The notes beneath the pieces were generated by a model that saw only the letters and a list, made by a program, of their open reading frames with translations, was not told the DNA's origin and made no database searches. From Myxococcales bacterium (GTDB taxonomy: Bacteria; Myxococcota_A; Polyangia; Palsa-1104; JAEUJZ01), in NCBI GenBank assembly GCA_016794505.1, contig JAEUJZ010000180.1, positions 98,041 through 162,040 on the forward strand: a DNA stretch of 64,000 nucleotides, read 5' to 3'. The position numbers and the translations under genes are program-made. Positions 55,240 to 64,000 of the stretch are shown here, one piece after another (position 1 is the first letter of the stretch; every line of letters begins with the position of its first letter).

Positions 55240-56721
55240 ATGAGTCAGACCTATGGCATCGCGGGGCTTGCGCTTGCGACCCTGCTGAGCCTGCCGCTTG
55301 GAGCCTGTTCGCAGACGTGCGGGGATGGCGCCTATCCAGAAACGAGGCAGTGCTCGATCGATGGGCAGACGACGGTGGTGACCGCGGATCGCAGTCGCAT
55401 CGATCTGACCGCTCCGACCGAGACCCTGACGCTTTTCGTCGACGTGCGACGCACCAGGACGAAGCATGTGCTTACGCTGGCCGAGGCGCCGCGCGTTGAT
55501 CTAGAGCAGGATGGCGAGATGGCGGCGGCGGTGCAGGTGGAGCTGCAATCGGACAGGCAGCGCGTTGCAGTGCGGCGCAGCCCCGAGCAGCTGCGCCTGG
55601 GGGCGGTCGATGCCACGGTGACAATCGGCGACCTAGCGCCGGTTTCGCTGTCGGTTCAGAGAAAGGACGAGCAGCGCTTGGTGCCGCATGTCTATCGTCG
55701 GCCGCGGTTTGATCAGAACAGCTCGGCCACGCTGCCGCTTGGGGTGGTGGGGCCGCGCGCTGGCAGCATCCGCGGGCGAGCGGCGGTGCAGGTGGCGGGG
55801 CCATTTGGCGAGACCGGGCAGCTGCTGGTGACAGCGTCGGCGGATACGGTGGTGGGCGTGGTGCGCTGGCTAGAGCTGTTTTCGGCCCAGCCGGGCTCGC
55901 AGCTTGACTACAACTCCTCAGGCGTCTGGAAGACCGAGCAGCTGAAGCAGCAGGAGGGCCCAACGGCGCTTTTGGCGATGGGCAAGGGCGCCATCCTGAT
56001 CTACGACCAGGACATGGCGGCCGGTCGCGGCGACCTGTCGCTGATTCCGTTGTTGGGGACGCGGCTCTCTCGCCTGTCCGCGGTGGCAACGCAGGTGCCG
56101 CGCAAGGCGACAGCACTTGCCGCCTGCGCTGAAGAGTCGCTGGTGTTTCTGGCCGAGCCCAACCAAGTGCAGGCGTTTGCCTTCGATCTAGCGCCAGCGG
56201 CGCGTTCGCTGCGCCACCTGCAGTCGCTGCCCGTCGCAGATAGCGAGCCGATCGTGGCCACGCGCGATCTCGGCGGCGCGGTCCCGATGCGGCGCTCGCA
56301 GCGCTATGCGGTCGCGTTGGCGACACACCAAGGGGACGTGCAGCTCGTGCCGGTTGCTGGCGATGCTCCAATGAACTATGTCATCGGGACCGGCGGGCTG
56401 GATACCGTGCGTCTGGGCATCGGTATCTCTGCCCTGGCGCTGGCCGATCTCGACAGCGATGGCCTGCAGGACTTGGTCTTTGCCACAAGCAGCGGCTCGC
56501 TGTACTGGCTACCGCAGCAGCCCGATCGTGGCTTTGCAGTCGCGGCGGAAAACGGCAGCCCCACGATCACTCCGCTACCCCTGGGTCTGCAGGTGACGAA
56601 TGCGGCCTCGCTGTCGGTGGGCGATCTCAACGGCGATACCTGGCCGGATCTGGCGGTGGCGACTGCCGACGGCGCAGGAGCCAATGGGAACGCGCAGGTG
56701 TTCTTCAATAACCGCCCGTAG
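55240..56721 (+). CDS. FG-GAP/VCBS-like lipoprotein (module B)
   Basis: The 493-residue product has a lipobox (LPLGAC) with further cysteines close by (CSQTCGDGAYPETRQC), as in the other module lipoproteins. The mature protein is beta-rich. At the end are two clear FG-GAP Ca2+-loop motifs (LADLDSDGLQDLVFATSSG, VGDLNGDTWPDLAVATADG), suggesting an extracellular beta-propeller. Unlike its module A counterpart it has uniform high GC. It probably sits in the outer membrane or cell surface and may bind a ligand for the associated kinase (inference). Confidence 0.82.
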   Translation: MSQTYGIAGLALATLLSLPLGACSQTCGDGAYPETRQCSIDGQTTVVTADRSRIDLTAPTETLTLFVDVRRTRTKHVLTLAEAPRVDLEQDGEMAAAVQVELQSDRQRVAVRRSPEQLRLGAVDATVTIGDLAPVSLSVQRKDEQRLVPHVYRRPRFDQNSSATLPLGVVGPRAGSIRGRAAVQVAGPFGETGQLLVTASADTVVGVVRWLELFSAQPGSQLDYNSSGVWKTEQLKQQEGPTALLAMGKGAILIYDQDMAAGRGDLSLIPLLGTRLSRLSAVATQVPRKATALAACAEESLVFLAEPNQVQAFAFDLAPAARSLRHLQSLPVADSEPIVATRDLGGAVPMRRSQRYAVALATHQGDVQLVPVAGDAPMNYVIGTGGLDTVRLGIGISALALADLDSDGLQDLVFATSSGSLYWLPQQPDRGFAVAAENGSPTITPLPLGLQVTNAASLSVGDLNGDTWPDLAVATADGAGANGNAQVFFNNRP

Positions 56722-57074
56722 ATGGCGCAGACGCCGAGCCTCCGGGGGGTTCGGCTGCACCAGTCCTTCGTTGCCTCTCGTTCCCCAGTTCACCTGCCTA
56801 CCTGCTCACCGCTCACCGCTTTCGCTTCCACGGCCGGGTCGCACCGACGTGTTCTGGTCGGTACGTGGGACGCGGTTCACCGCACTCCGGAAGCAGCCGA
56901 CTTGGCGTTTGACCGGACACTTTGCAAGCGCGCCTGCAGTTGCCATCCATCGGCGTTCATGCGGGCTCGCCGCTCGCGGGTCTACTTGCAGCTCAGCCTC
57001 GGACACCAGGGCCGGCGTCGCCTCTGTGGCGGGCTGGCATATGCGTTGCTGCATCGTCGCGTGATGGGTGGTCG
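56722..57074 (+). other. Intergenic region before the module B kinase
   Basis: The 353 bases hold no supported gene. The kinase frame is open upstream but encodes sequence without kinase features. The right end contains a -24/-12 promoter match (57034-57050), so the kinase can be transcribed separately from the lipoprotein. Confidence 0.6.
57034..57050 (+). promoter_or_regulatory. Sigma-54 (-24/-12) promoter of the module B kinase
   Basis: CTGGCATATGCGTTGCT has CTGGCA and TTGCT at exact spacing (11 of 14 defined positions). The predicted start near 57061 is only 14 nt before the ATG at 57075. It shares CTGGCATA and TTGCT with the promoter at 60267. Confidence 0.6.
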
Positions 57075-58793
57075 ATGATGAACACGCTTGAGATTGTTCC
57101 CGAAGAAAACGATCCACTGCTCGGCTCGCAGTTGTGTGCTCGCTATCGCTTGGATGCGCTGTTGGGACGCGGTGCGATGGGAACGGTATATCGCGCCTGG
57201 GATCTGCAGCGGCATGCCGCCTGCGCCGTCAAGCTGCTGCGGGTCGACAGCGAGATGCGAGCGGCGGCGGGCCGGCGCTTCGCCGACGAGGGGCGGCTGG
57301 TGCGGCAGATCTTTCACCCCAACATCGTCGAGATCTTCGATCAAGGGATCAGCGAAGATGGCTCGCTGTTCCTGGTGATGGAGCTCTTGTCGGGGCACGA
57401 CCTCGACGAGGTGCTGCGCGAGCGGCGGTGCTTATCGCTGCGACAGGCTCAGGACATCGTCTACCAGATCGGCAGCGCGCTGCATGCCGTGCATCAGGTC
57501 GGCATCGTTCACCGCGATATCAAGCCGCGGAACATCTTTATCTTGGCGCCCACCATCGGCGGTTTTGAAGAGTCGCTGCGAGTCAAGGTCATCGACTTCG
57601 GGCTGGCCAAGTATCTGGAAGAGCGTCACGTCAATCGCGGCTCGGACGGTATGTTGATTGGGACTCCTGAATACCTGGCGCCCGAGGCCTGGACCGGGGT
57701 CAGCGCGCATGTCGATACGCGGGCTGATCAGTGGTCGTTGGCGGTGCTGGCGTTTCGCCTGCTCGCCGGGCGGCTGCCCTTTGACAGTCAGCTCGACACG
57801 CTGCGCCTCGGGAGCGAGATCGTCTCGGGCACGCCACGCTCGGTGCGCGAGCTGCTGCCGGACGTTCCCGAGTATGTTGAGAGCGCGCTGCGTCGGGCCC
57901 TCGCCAAGGAAAAGCAGGATCGTTTCACCTCCATTCGCGACTTCGTGTGGGCGTTTACGGCTCGGCCGCTGAATCCCTCGACGCTGTTTAGCGGGGCCAC
58001 CGCGATCCGCCCCGTCCCTGCCCCCATCGAGCCGGTGATTCTTGAAGACACGCGGCGGCTGGTCATCGATGTACCGCTGGTCACTCCGCCGGCCACAGTG
58101 ATGGTCGATGGCGATCTCGGTGGCTCTGGCAGCACGGATCGTCTGGGAGAAGAGGAGGAGGCCTCGCTGTCGACGACACGCTGCGACCTGCGTGCCCTGC
58201 CTGCGGGGCCAGATGGAGACAACGGGCTGCCTGTGACTCATCCCATTCCGCTTTTTGCAGCCAGCAGCCAAACACCGGCCTTTGCTCGCGGGCCGACGGC
58301 CAAGCCGGCTCTGCGGACTTCGCTGCTGTTTGCGCTCCACGTGATGCAAGTGCTCTTGACGGCTTGTCTGGGTATTTACGTAATTCTGAGCCTCCGCGCT
58401 CGACCGGGCGCCGCGGCGGAGGTTGCCGCTGCGTCGACTGCACCCTCCGCCAGCCTCAGCCACTCGTCCAGTGCGCCGAACGGTGCCACAAGTGGCGCTG
58501 CGTCGGCCGGGTCGCAAGGCGGACTGCGTGGTGGGGCTGCGTCGGGTTCTCCAGCCGGGACTGCGAATCCATCGACGGCCGCCATCTCTGCACCAAGCCC
58601 GGCCTTGCGCGTTGTCGTGCCGCACACCAGCGACGACAAGACGGCGCGCAAGCGTCCCGGCTCGCGCGTGCGCACCCTGCGCGGCTGGCCGAGTACGCTC
58701 TCGCCCGCCGTCGGCGAATTGCGCAGCTGGCCGGGGCCATTATCGCTGCGGGGGCGCTATCAGCCGCTCTTGGAGCACGGCCTCCGGCGATAG
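57075..58793 (+). CDS. Membrane Ser/Thr protein kinase (module B)
   Basis: The 572-residue protein has all Hanks-type kinase motifs: LGRGAMGTVY, Lys53 (CAVKLL), HRDIKPRN (146-153), DFG (174-176) and APEAW. It should be catalytically active. After a linker there is one membrane helix (about 415-437, LFALHVMQVLLTACLGIYVI) and an Ala/Ser/Gly-rich external tail without Cys. The first of two adjacent ATGs is used; GGGTGG is upstream. Its last 54 bp overlap the 3' end of the oppositely transcribed kinase gene. It follows the FG-GAP lipoprotein after 353 bp and has its own promoter. Confidence 0.92.
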   Translation: MMNTLEIVPEENDPLLGSQLCARYRLDALLGRGAMGTVYRAWDLQRHAACAVKLLRVDSEMRAAAGRRFADEGRLVRQIFHPNIVEIFDQGISEDGSLFLVMELLSGHDLDEVLRERRCLSLRQAQDIVYQIGSALHAVHQVGIVHRDIKPRNIFILAPTIGGFEESLRVKVIDFGLAKYLEERHVNRGSDGMLIGTPEYLAPEAWTGVSAHVDTRADQWSLAVLAFRLLAGRLPFDSQLDTLRLGSEIVSGTPRSVRELLPDVPEYVESALRRALAKEKQDRFTSIRDFVWAFTARPLNPSTLFSGATAIRPVPAPIEPVILEDTRRLVIDVPLVTPPATVMVDGDLGGSGSTDRLGEEEEASLSTTRCDLRALPAGPDGDNGLPVTHPIPLFAASSQTPAFARGPTAKPALRTSLLFALHVMQVLLTACLGIYVILSLRARPGAAAEVAAASTAPSASLSHSSSAPNGATSGAASAGSQGGLRGGAASGSPAGTANPSTAAISAPSPALRVVVPHTSDDKTARKRPGSRVRTLRGWPSTLSPAVGELRSWPGPLSLRGRYQPLLEHGLRR

Positions 58794-59903
58794 CGGCTCG
58801 CGGCTGGGGCGATGCGGCGCAGAAGCGAGCAGCGATGCCAAGCCGGCGATGGGCCTGGCCACAGGACTGGGCACGCGCTGTGTCAGGATCTCGGTGGCCG
58901 GGCAGGGCAAGGGCTGTGTCCTCGTGGCTGGGTCCAGAGCGGGCAGCAGGTGTACCGGCTCTGCAGCAGCGGCAGCGATGTGCGAGGCTTGCGTCATGGC
59001 CGCAGTCCAGGCATCGGCCAGGGCTCCGGCATCGCCAAAGCGCTCGGTGGCACTGGCGCGGGTGGCCTGACGTACCACGTGCCACAGGGCAATCGGCACA
59101 TCCGGTCGGCGGGCAATCAACAGCGGCGACTCCCAGGGCGTGTGATCATCCTGGACGCCGGTACCTACGAGGCTGTTCTGCAGCCAAGCCACCTGCCCAC
59201 GCTCCAGCAGCAAGAGCTCTAGCGCCAGGACGCCGATGGCGTAGACATCGGTCGCGGGACACAGCGCCTCGCGGTCGCCGCGCTCCTGTTCTGGGGCCAT
59301 ATAGCCGGGGGTGCCTTCCGTCGGCAGGGCCAAGAGGTGCCGCTGCCGTGCCACGCGGGCGCTGCTGAAATCGACAATCTTGACCACCGGCCGCGCCCCG
59401 GCCGTAGATTGCAAAAGGACGTTGTTGGGATTGATATCCAAGTGAAGTATCGCGCCCGGCCAAAGATTGCGATGAGCGATAACTAACGCGGAACAAATTT
59501 GGGTAATAATATCGCTAATGAAATCCAAGCTCAACGGTGTCCGATCATAGCGATATAAATCAATCAACTCGCGCAGCGACATCCCCAAAAGCTCCATCAC
59601 CAGGTAAGGCACCCCATTGCTTTCGCCGCAGGCATAGGGTCGGACAATATGGGGAGATTCGCCTAATAAAGCAAGAAAACAGGCTTCACGCTGGTAGCGA
59701 TCGCGAATACTCTGATCGATTGGATCGCAGTAGGGGAATTTGATGGCGCACTTATCAAATATCCCCAAGTCGTCCTGTGCGCTCCACACCGTGCCGCTTC
59801 CCCCTTGGGCCAAACGGCGGAGGAAGCGATATCGGCCACCGATCGAGACGTGATCCATAGCCCCGCAATCCTGGCTAGGGCGGCTGGGTTGTGTATGCGA
59901 CAT
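58740..59903 (-). CDS. Soluble Ser/Thr kinase-like protein with degenerate motifs
   Basis: The 387-residue protein has a kinase fold: LAQGGSGTVW, Lys55 (KCAIKF) and APEQ are kept. However the catalytic loop reads HLDINPNN (154-161; Arg to Leu, Lys to Asn), and DFG is replaced by DFS (178-180). It may be a weak kinase or a pseudokinase regulator. No membrane helix is present, unlike the other four kinases. The start could also be the ATG at 59858 (MDHVSIGG). It lies antiparallel between modules B and C, overlaps the module B kinase tail by 54 bp, and lacks a -24/-12 promoter. Confidence 0.85.
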   Translation of the reverse strand: MSHTQPSRPSQDCGAMDHVSIGGRYRFLRRLAQGGSGTVWSAQDDLGIFDKCAIKFPYCDPIDQSIRDRYQREACFLALLGESPHIVRPYACGESNGVPYLVMELLGMSLRELIDLYRYDRTPLSLDFISDIITQICSALVIAHRNLWPGAILHLDINPNNVLLQSTAGARPVVKIVDFSSARVARQRHLLALPTEGTPGYMAPEQERGDREALCPATDVYAIGVLALELLLLERGQVAWLQNSLVGTGVQDDHTPWESPLLIARRPDVPIALWHVVRQATRASATERFGDAGALADAWTAAMTQASHIAAAAAEPVHLLPALDPATRTQPLPCPATEILTQRVPSPVARPIAGLASLLASAPHRPSREPLSPEAVLQERLIAPPQR

Positions 59904-59977
59904 TGGCTGATAACAGTAGAGCCCGGCGTGCGGACCGAGGGGGCTCGTAGCGGGTAATTTGAGACTCTTCCACCATG

Positions 59978-60008
59978 ATTATCCGACAATCGATACTCCA
60001 CTTGTCAA
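59978..60008 (-). promoter_or_regulatory. Possible sigma-70-like promoter for the leftward kinase
   Basis: On the minus strand TTGACA (60008-60003) is followed after 19 bases by GATAAT (59983-59978). The -35 box is perfect but the spacer is longer than optimal. Confidence 0.35.
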
Positions 60009-60266
60009 TCGAAATTTCACTTTCAAGTCGGTGGCCGACTCGCCGGGGGGCTCGGCCGCTGATCGTCTGCGGCCTGGGGTTCGTCAAGCCAAGCCGTGAC
60101 GAGGCAGGCGCGCTTGACCCGCTCGATCGGCCGCGGCAATCGCCTGTGGCGGCGCGATATCGCATACGGCGGTCTTGTCCTCCCACAGGTGCGCGGGCTG
60201 CCGGGGTATCGCCATCACGATCCACTCAGCAGCGGATCGCTCCCTGGGGTCGGGGCTTGCCCCGCT

Positions 60267-60283
60267 CTGGCATAGGGATTGCT
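60267..60283 (+). promoter_or_regulatory. Sigma-54 (-24/-12) promoter of module C
   Basis: CTGGCATAGGGATTGCT matches 12 of 14 defined consensus positions, with GG and GC exactly 12 bases apart. The predicted start near 60295 leaves a leader of about 165 nt to the kinase at 60460. Confidence 0.75.
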
Positions 60284-60459
60284 TTGACACTGCGCTCGGT
60301 GCCAGGCGCTACGTCGTTGAAATCACGGGCGTACGGCGCCGGTCGCGCACACAGGCGGCGATAGGCGCACATCCAAGCCGGCGGGGGGACGACTATGGGC
60401 TTAGAACCGGGTAAAGCAATAAGTCGACTGGTCCGCAGCATAACGCATAGAGAAATCCC

Positions 60460-62136
60460 ATGAAAAAGACAATTCGTGCGGTGAGTCCCGATCCGATTGA
60501 CAACGATGTTATGATTGGTGAAACGATTGATGGATATAGGATCAAACGCAGAATTGCCAGCGGTGGTATGGGCGTGGTGTATGAAGCCTTTCACGAAAAC
60601 CTTGGACGTAAATACGCCATCAAGATGCTGCACTCTCACCTTATCAGCAATCGCCAGATCGTATCGCGCTTTGTCGCAGAGGGACAGCGCACGAACCAGA
60701 TCGATATCGATGGCGTAGTCGCAGTCCATCACGTCGGGCGAACTTCAGGCGACGTACCATTCTTGGTGATGGACTATATTGATGGCGAGACTCTAGCAGC
60801 CTATCGCCAGCGCTTGTTCGGCAAGCCGGACCGCGGTCTGTTCCGCAAGACGCCAGGCCCGCGTGCCACTCCCGACACGGGAGTGGTGCTGAATGCCCTG
60901 CGGCTGACTCGTCAGCTCGCCCAGACCTTGTGTTTGATTCACGAACAGGGCGTAGTGCATCGCGATCTCAAGCCCGACAACATATTTGTTGTGCGCGATG
61001 CGTGTGTATCGGGTGGGAACCGAGTCAAAATACTGGATTTCGGCATAGCCAAGACCATCGGGGCGAACCAGCTTGCGGCAGGTGGGCAGGCGTTTCCGTG
61101 GGCGCCCACCATCGAGCCGACGATTCGCGGCACGACGATGGGCACCCCTGCCTATATGCCGCCCGAGCAGTGGGAGACAAACGGTACGGTACACCCCAAG
61201 TCCGATGTCTATGCCTGTGGCGTGATTTTTTATGAGCTAATGAATGGCAGTCCACCGTTTTCTGCAAAATATATCGGTCAATTAATGGAGCAACATAAGA
61301 CGCAGAATCCGACGTCTCTGAGTACCGTGGTGCCCTGGGTGCCCGCCAGCTTCTCGGCGCTGGTCGATGCCATGCTGCGCAAGAATCTTCAGGAGCGGCC
61401 GGACATGCCGCAGGTGCTCTCGACGCTGGACGAGATCCTGCGGCAGCAGCTCGCGCTCTTGAACGGCGCGCCTACCCGCAGCAGCAGCGGCGTGCAGACG
61501 CTGTTCGATGGGCTGTTCCTCTCGTCGTGGGGCACGGGCCGACCGCTGGCTGGCGCGGCGTCTGCGGTCGGCTTGGGCGCAAGCGGCGGCGCGACCGGGC
61601 CAGACCTCGTGCCTTGGCGGCGGCAGCAGACGCGCCTGTGGGCACTTGGGTTTAGCGTCTGCGGGCTGCTGCTTTTGCTGGGCCTGTCGCAGCTTTCGAC
61701 CGCGGGGCTGCACCGTCGAGCGAACAAGCCCGGAGACGACCCTGCCAAGCTGCCCAGCGAAGAGGCCTTCGGCCGTGACTTCGTCGTCAACACCGAGCCT
61801 CCAGGAGCCAGCGTGTATCTGAGCCCAGAGTCGGGCGAGTCGCTGGACGGTGTGATGTGGCCGCGTTGTATTGCGACGCCATGCACCCTTTTGAAGGACG
61901 AGCTACGGGGGGATGTTCGCCTGCTGATTGTCAAAGAAAAGTATCGCGGTGTGCGCCTGACGCCCGACGCTGTGCGGCGCGACAACTATCAGATCCTGCT
62001 GCGCTTGCTGCCACTGCCGGCCGAGCGTCCTCGCCCAGGGCGGCGGCCCGGCCCGTCGCGCAAGCCAGAGAGGCCTGCGGCGAGCCTGCCGGGACCAGTG
62101 CAGCTGCGGTCTTGGGCCCGACGCGCTGGGGGGTAG
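60460..62136 (+). CDS. Membrane Ser/Thr protein kinase with PEGA-like external domain (module C)
   Basis: The 558-residue protein has a full Hanks-type domain: IASGGMGVVY, Lys55 (YAIKML), HRDLKPDN (167-174), DFG (193-195) and PPEQW. A loop insertion sits between DFG and the activation segment. One membrane helix (about 391-412, LWALGFSVCGLLLLLGLSQL) is followed by an external domain resembling PEGA (VNTEPPGASVYLSPESG) with a Cys pair (RCIATPC) and a Pro/Arg tail. The first 50 codons and part of the activation region are AT-rich. It leads the third module and ends 3 bp before the hairpin protein gene. Confidence 0.93.
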   Translation: MKKTIRAVSPDPIDNDVMIGETIDGYRIKRRIASGGMGVVYEAFHENLGRKYAIKMLHSHLISNRQIVSRFVAEGQRTNQIDIDGVVAVHHVGRTSGDVPFLVMDYIDGETLAAYRQRLFGKPDRGLFRKTPGPRATPDTGVVLNALRLTRQLAQTLCLIHEQGVVHRDLKPDNIFVVRDACVSGGNRVKILDFGIAKTIGANQLAAGGQAFPWAPTIEPTIRGTTMGTPAYMPPEQWETNGTVHPKSDVYACGVIFYELMNGSPPFSAKYIGQLMEQHKTQNPTSLSTVVPWVPASFSALVDAMLRKNLQERPDMPQVLSTLDEILRQQLALLNGAPTRSSSGVQTLFDGLFLSSWGTGRPLAGAASAVGLGASGGATGPDLVPWRRQQTRLWALGFSVCGLLLLLGLSQLSTAGLHRRANKPGDDPAKLPSEEAFGRDFVVNTEPPGASVYLSPESGESLDGVMWPRCIATPCTLLKDELRGDVRLLIVKEKYRGVRLTPDAVRRDNYQILLRLLPLPAERPRPGRRPGPSRKPERPAASLPGPVQLRSWARRAGG

Positions 62137-62139
62137 ATT

Positions 62140-62979
62140 ATGCGGACCGATGGGGAAAGAGCAGGCCGGACTGGTGCCGCAGCGGGCGTCCGCGTAGCGC
62201 GGGGGACCGAATGGCCGCGTCGGTGGGCCGAGACGTGCAGGCTGGCAAGCTGGCTGGCTGTGGCGCTGGTCTGCGGCTGGCTGCTGGCCGGGCACAGCCG
62301 GGCGGTGGCGGCGGCAGCGACGAGCAACCCGGCTGGCCAGGTGCTCGTTTTGGATGTGCGGACTGGCGGCAAGACCGACGCTGTCCTGCGGGTGAAGCTG
62401 ATCGAGTGGCTGCGGCGACAGGGGCTGCCCACGGTGCCGGCGGCGGTCATGCCCCTCGAATTTGCGAGCTGTGCCAAGGCCGACTGTTTGCGGGCGCTGG
62501 CGCTGCGAACCGGGGCCCAGCGCGTGCTGACTGCGTATGCCAATGAGTCGAATCGGGTCACCGCGGTCTGGCTGTTCGACGTCGAAAGCGGGCAACAGCA
62601 CCACGTCCTGGCCGAGTGGGGCCGAGGCGATCTATGGCAGAGCCTGACGCAGACCACAGAGTCGCTGCTGCGTCTGCGCCCTGAGCCCGCTGATCATCGC
62701 GCCGCGCTGGTCGAGAGCCTCCGGCGAGTGCCGCGCTTTCGCCTGGGGCTTTCGGCTGGGTTGGGTGCGCTGGGCTTGGTCGGGCTGACCGTCGCCATCG
62801 CTGCCGCGAGCCGGAACGGCGACCCGGGCCCGGCCGACTGTGCATCGCCGGGCGTCGAGCGCGCCTGCTTCTATGACACGCGGGCGCTGTTCGGCCCGGC
62901 CTTTGCGCTGTCAATGGCCAGCCTAACGGGCACCGTGCTGACGCTTAGCTTGCCGTCCCGCCGGCCCACCCATCGCTAG
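62140..62979 (+). CDS. Exported protein with TolB/CsgG-like domain and C-terminal membrane hairpin (module C)
   Basis: The 279-residue protein is a paralogue of the gene at 48093. A signal-anchor or signal peptide after a charged N-terminus is followed by SCAKADCLRALALRTGAQRVL, the same C-x4-C-L pattern. Two membrane helices then come with a Cys-containing loop (DCASPGVERACFYD) and a final SLPSRR, matching TLPTRR of the other. Some 40 polar residues before the hydrophobic stretch suggest the true start may be an internal codon. The ATG is 3 bp after the kinase stop, so the two are surely co-transcribed. Confidence 0.78.
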   Translation: MRTDGERAGRTGAAAGVRVARGTEWPRRWAETCRLASWLAVALVCGWLLAGHSRAVAAAATSNPAGQVLVLDVRTGGKTDAVLRVKLIEWLRRQGLPTVPAAVMPLEFASCAKADCLRALALRTGAQRVLTAYANESNRVTAVWLFDVESGQQHHVLAEWGRGDLWQSLTQTTESLLRLRPEPADHRAALVESLRRVPRFRLGLSAGLGALGLVGLTVAIAAASRNGDPGPADCASPGVERACFYDTRALFGPAFALSMASLTGTVLTLSLPSRRPTHR

Positions 62980-63130
62980 GACGGTATCAAAGTAATCGAC
63001 CAATTATTCAGCAATCAATGAATGTGATTTTACTGTTTTTTAATGAGACGTTTCTATTTTCGCAAACGATTTGTTCTTCAGTTCAGTCTTCATTGCCCGT
63101 TACTCCAACAAGATCCCAGAGAGGTTCGTT

Positions 63131-64000
63131 ATGCAGTTCCGCAGCTTCGCTATGTCACATACGAGGCATTTTGCGATGGCGTTGCACCGCAGAAGGCGTG
63201 CTTTCAGCTGGCTTTGCCTTGGTGCCCTGCTGGGCTGCGGCGACTACCTGCGATCGGTCTGCGATCGCGGCTCGTTGCCAAGCTGCGGACCACAGGACAT
63301 CGCCAGCCCCGCCGACCTGGCGCCACCGTCCGCCCTGGCGCTGATCCGTCCACGGCAGCTCGAATGGCGGGCCGTGCTTACTCTCGAAAGCCGGCAGTCG
63401 CTGCTCGGGTTGGTCGGACGACAGGTATTGCTGCACAATTCGATGTCAACAAAATTTTTCAATATTCAATATTACGATATTGACATTGACAGTAGTAATT
63501 CGCCGAATCGAGTGAGGGCTAGCAAATCAACAAATATTTCATCGAACAGAATACTTTCAGGACAAGAAATACTCACTCGGACAGCTTCGCGATATTACGT
63601 CATTGGTGATAAGGAGTATGGGATATCAGAGATTGATATCAACGACGGCGAGTTGAATCCCCTGACTCGCGACTGCCGCAGCAACCGGGGCTCGCCGGGG
63701 TTTGCCCATCAGCAGTTGGATGCGCTGGCCGTGGGCTGCGAGGACGGCAGGGTGATGGGGTTCTATCTGTCGCGCAGCATGACAAGCTCAATACCTCGCG
63801 CGACCGTGGATGCGCTGACCATCGCCGACTGGCCAGACCTGGCGTCGGGGCCAACGCTGATGGTGTTTCGCGGATCGACGATCGATATGACCAGCGCGGG
63901 CGGTGCTGAGGATCGGGAGCGCTGGCAGGAGCAGCTTGGCTCGGCGGTGTTTAGCCCACTGCTGGGCAGCGACCGAGTGACCGCTGCGTATGTCGCAGAC
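63131..64000 (+). CDS. Three-Cys lipoprotein (module C), 3' truncated by the window end
   Basis: The frame starting at the ATG after AGAGAGG is open to the last base (290 codons). It encodes a basic n-region and a lipobox (LGALLGC), and then CGDYLRSVCDRGSLPSC, the same three-Cys signature as the module A lipoprotein (C-x3-L-x-S-V-C-x4-L-P-x-C). The middle (63430-63650) is AT-rich like part of that gene. Beta-rich sequence (DALTIADWPDLASGPTLMVFRG) suggests a propeller, but clear FG-GAP loops would lie beyond the window. ATGs at 63152 and 63176 are possible alternative starts. It follows the module C hairpin gene after 151 bp without a -24/-12 match. Confidence 0.8.
   Translation, partial: MQFRSFAMSHTRHFAMALHRRRRAFSWLCLGALLGCGDYLRSVCDRGSLPSCGPQDIASPADLAPPSALALIRPRQLEWRAVLTLESRQSLLGLVGRQVLLHNSMSTKFFNIQYYDIDIDSSNSPNRVRASKSTNISSNRILSGQEILTRTASRYYVIGDKEYGISEIDINDGELNPLTRDCRSNRGSPGFAHQQLDALAVGCEDGRVMGFYLSRSMTSSIPRATVDALTIADWPDLASGPTLMVFRGSTIDMTSAGGAEDRERWQEQLGSAVFSPLLGSDRVTAAYVAD

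Larger units (their letters stand above)
59904..60459 (+). other. Divergent intergenic region between two kinase genes
   Basis: The 556 bases contain no supported gene. They hold a possible sigma-70-like promoter for the leftward kinase, a very good -24/-12 match for the rightward kinase, and a second copy of the AAGTCGACT element at 60421. Short open frames here have no ribosome site or family resemblance. Confidence 0.6.

Overview
The window is a GC-rich bacterial chromosome segment whose gene content points to the Myxococcota (former Deltaproteobacteria). The evidence is five Hanks-type Ser/Thr kinases, an enhancer-binding protein with an FHA domain, AgmX/PglI- and TPR-type envelope genes, many lipoproteins, and housekeeping genes (ctaA-ctaB, atpZ-atpI-atpB-atpE, uvrA, rho). 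This placement is inference from gene families; there is no rRNA or marker tree to prove it.

Left part (1-21.5 kb). The end of a polytopic membrane protein, a GNAT acetyltransferase and a Wzc-type chain-length regulator/tyrosine autokinase form a tight surface-polysaccharide operon. Next come an FHA/TonB-C (AgmX/PglI-type) membrane protein, a TPR lipoprotein and a giant TPR protein of about 3,966 residues. This trio recalls the GltG/GltE/GltI proteins of the Myxococcus gliding machine. An orphan phage-tail-tube/eCIS-type protein follows the giant gene.

Centre (21.8-42 kb). Heme A and heme O synthases, a HupE/UreJ-type protein, two acetyltransferase or hypothetical genes, and the Fo genes of ATP synthase (its c subunit carries most Na+-type ligands) end at a strong terminator. 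They are followed by uvrA, an M14 carboxypeptidase, a PhoD-like phosphatase fused to hemopexin-like repeats, a 5'-nucleotidase lipoprotein, an unknown lipoprotein, a fatty-acid desaturase and rho.

Right part (42-64 kb). This is the most unusual region. Five Ser/Thr kinases sit with signal-peptide proteins ending in a transmembrane hairpin, Cys-rich lipoproteins (two with FG-GAP-like motifs), a TlpA-like thioredoxin and an FHA-AAA+ sigma-54 activator. By eye I find six good -24/-12 (sigma-54) promoter matches, one ahead of nearly every transcription unit of this region, including both sides of the kinase/activator divergent pair. The kinase + hairpin protein + lipoprotein set occurs three times (48.1-52.0, 54.3-58.8, 60.5-64.0 kb). 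I propose a sigma-54-controlled, multi-kinase envelope signalling locus in which kinase phosphorylation is read by the FHA domain of the activator. The last gene runs off the window end.
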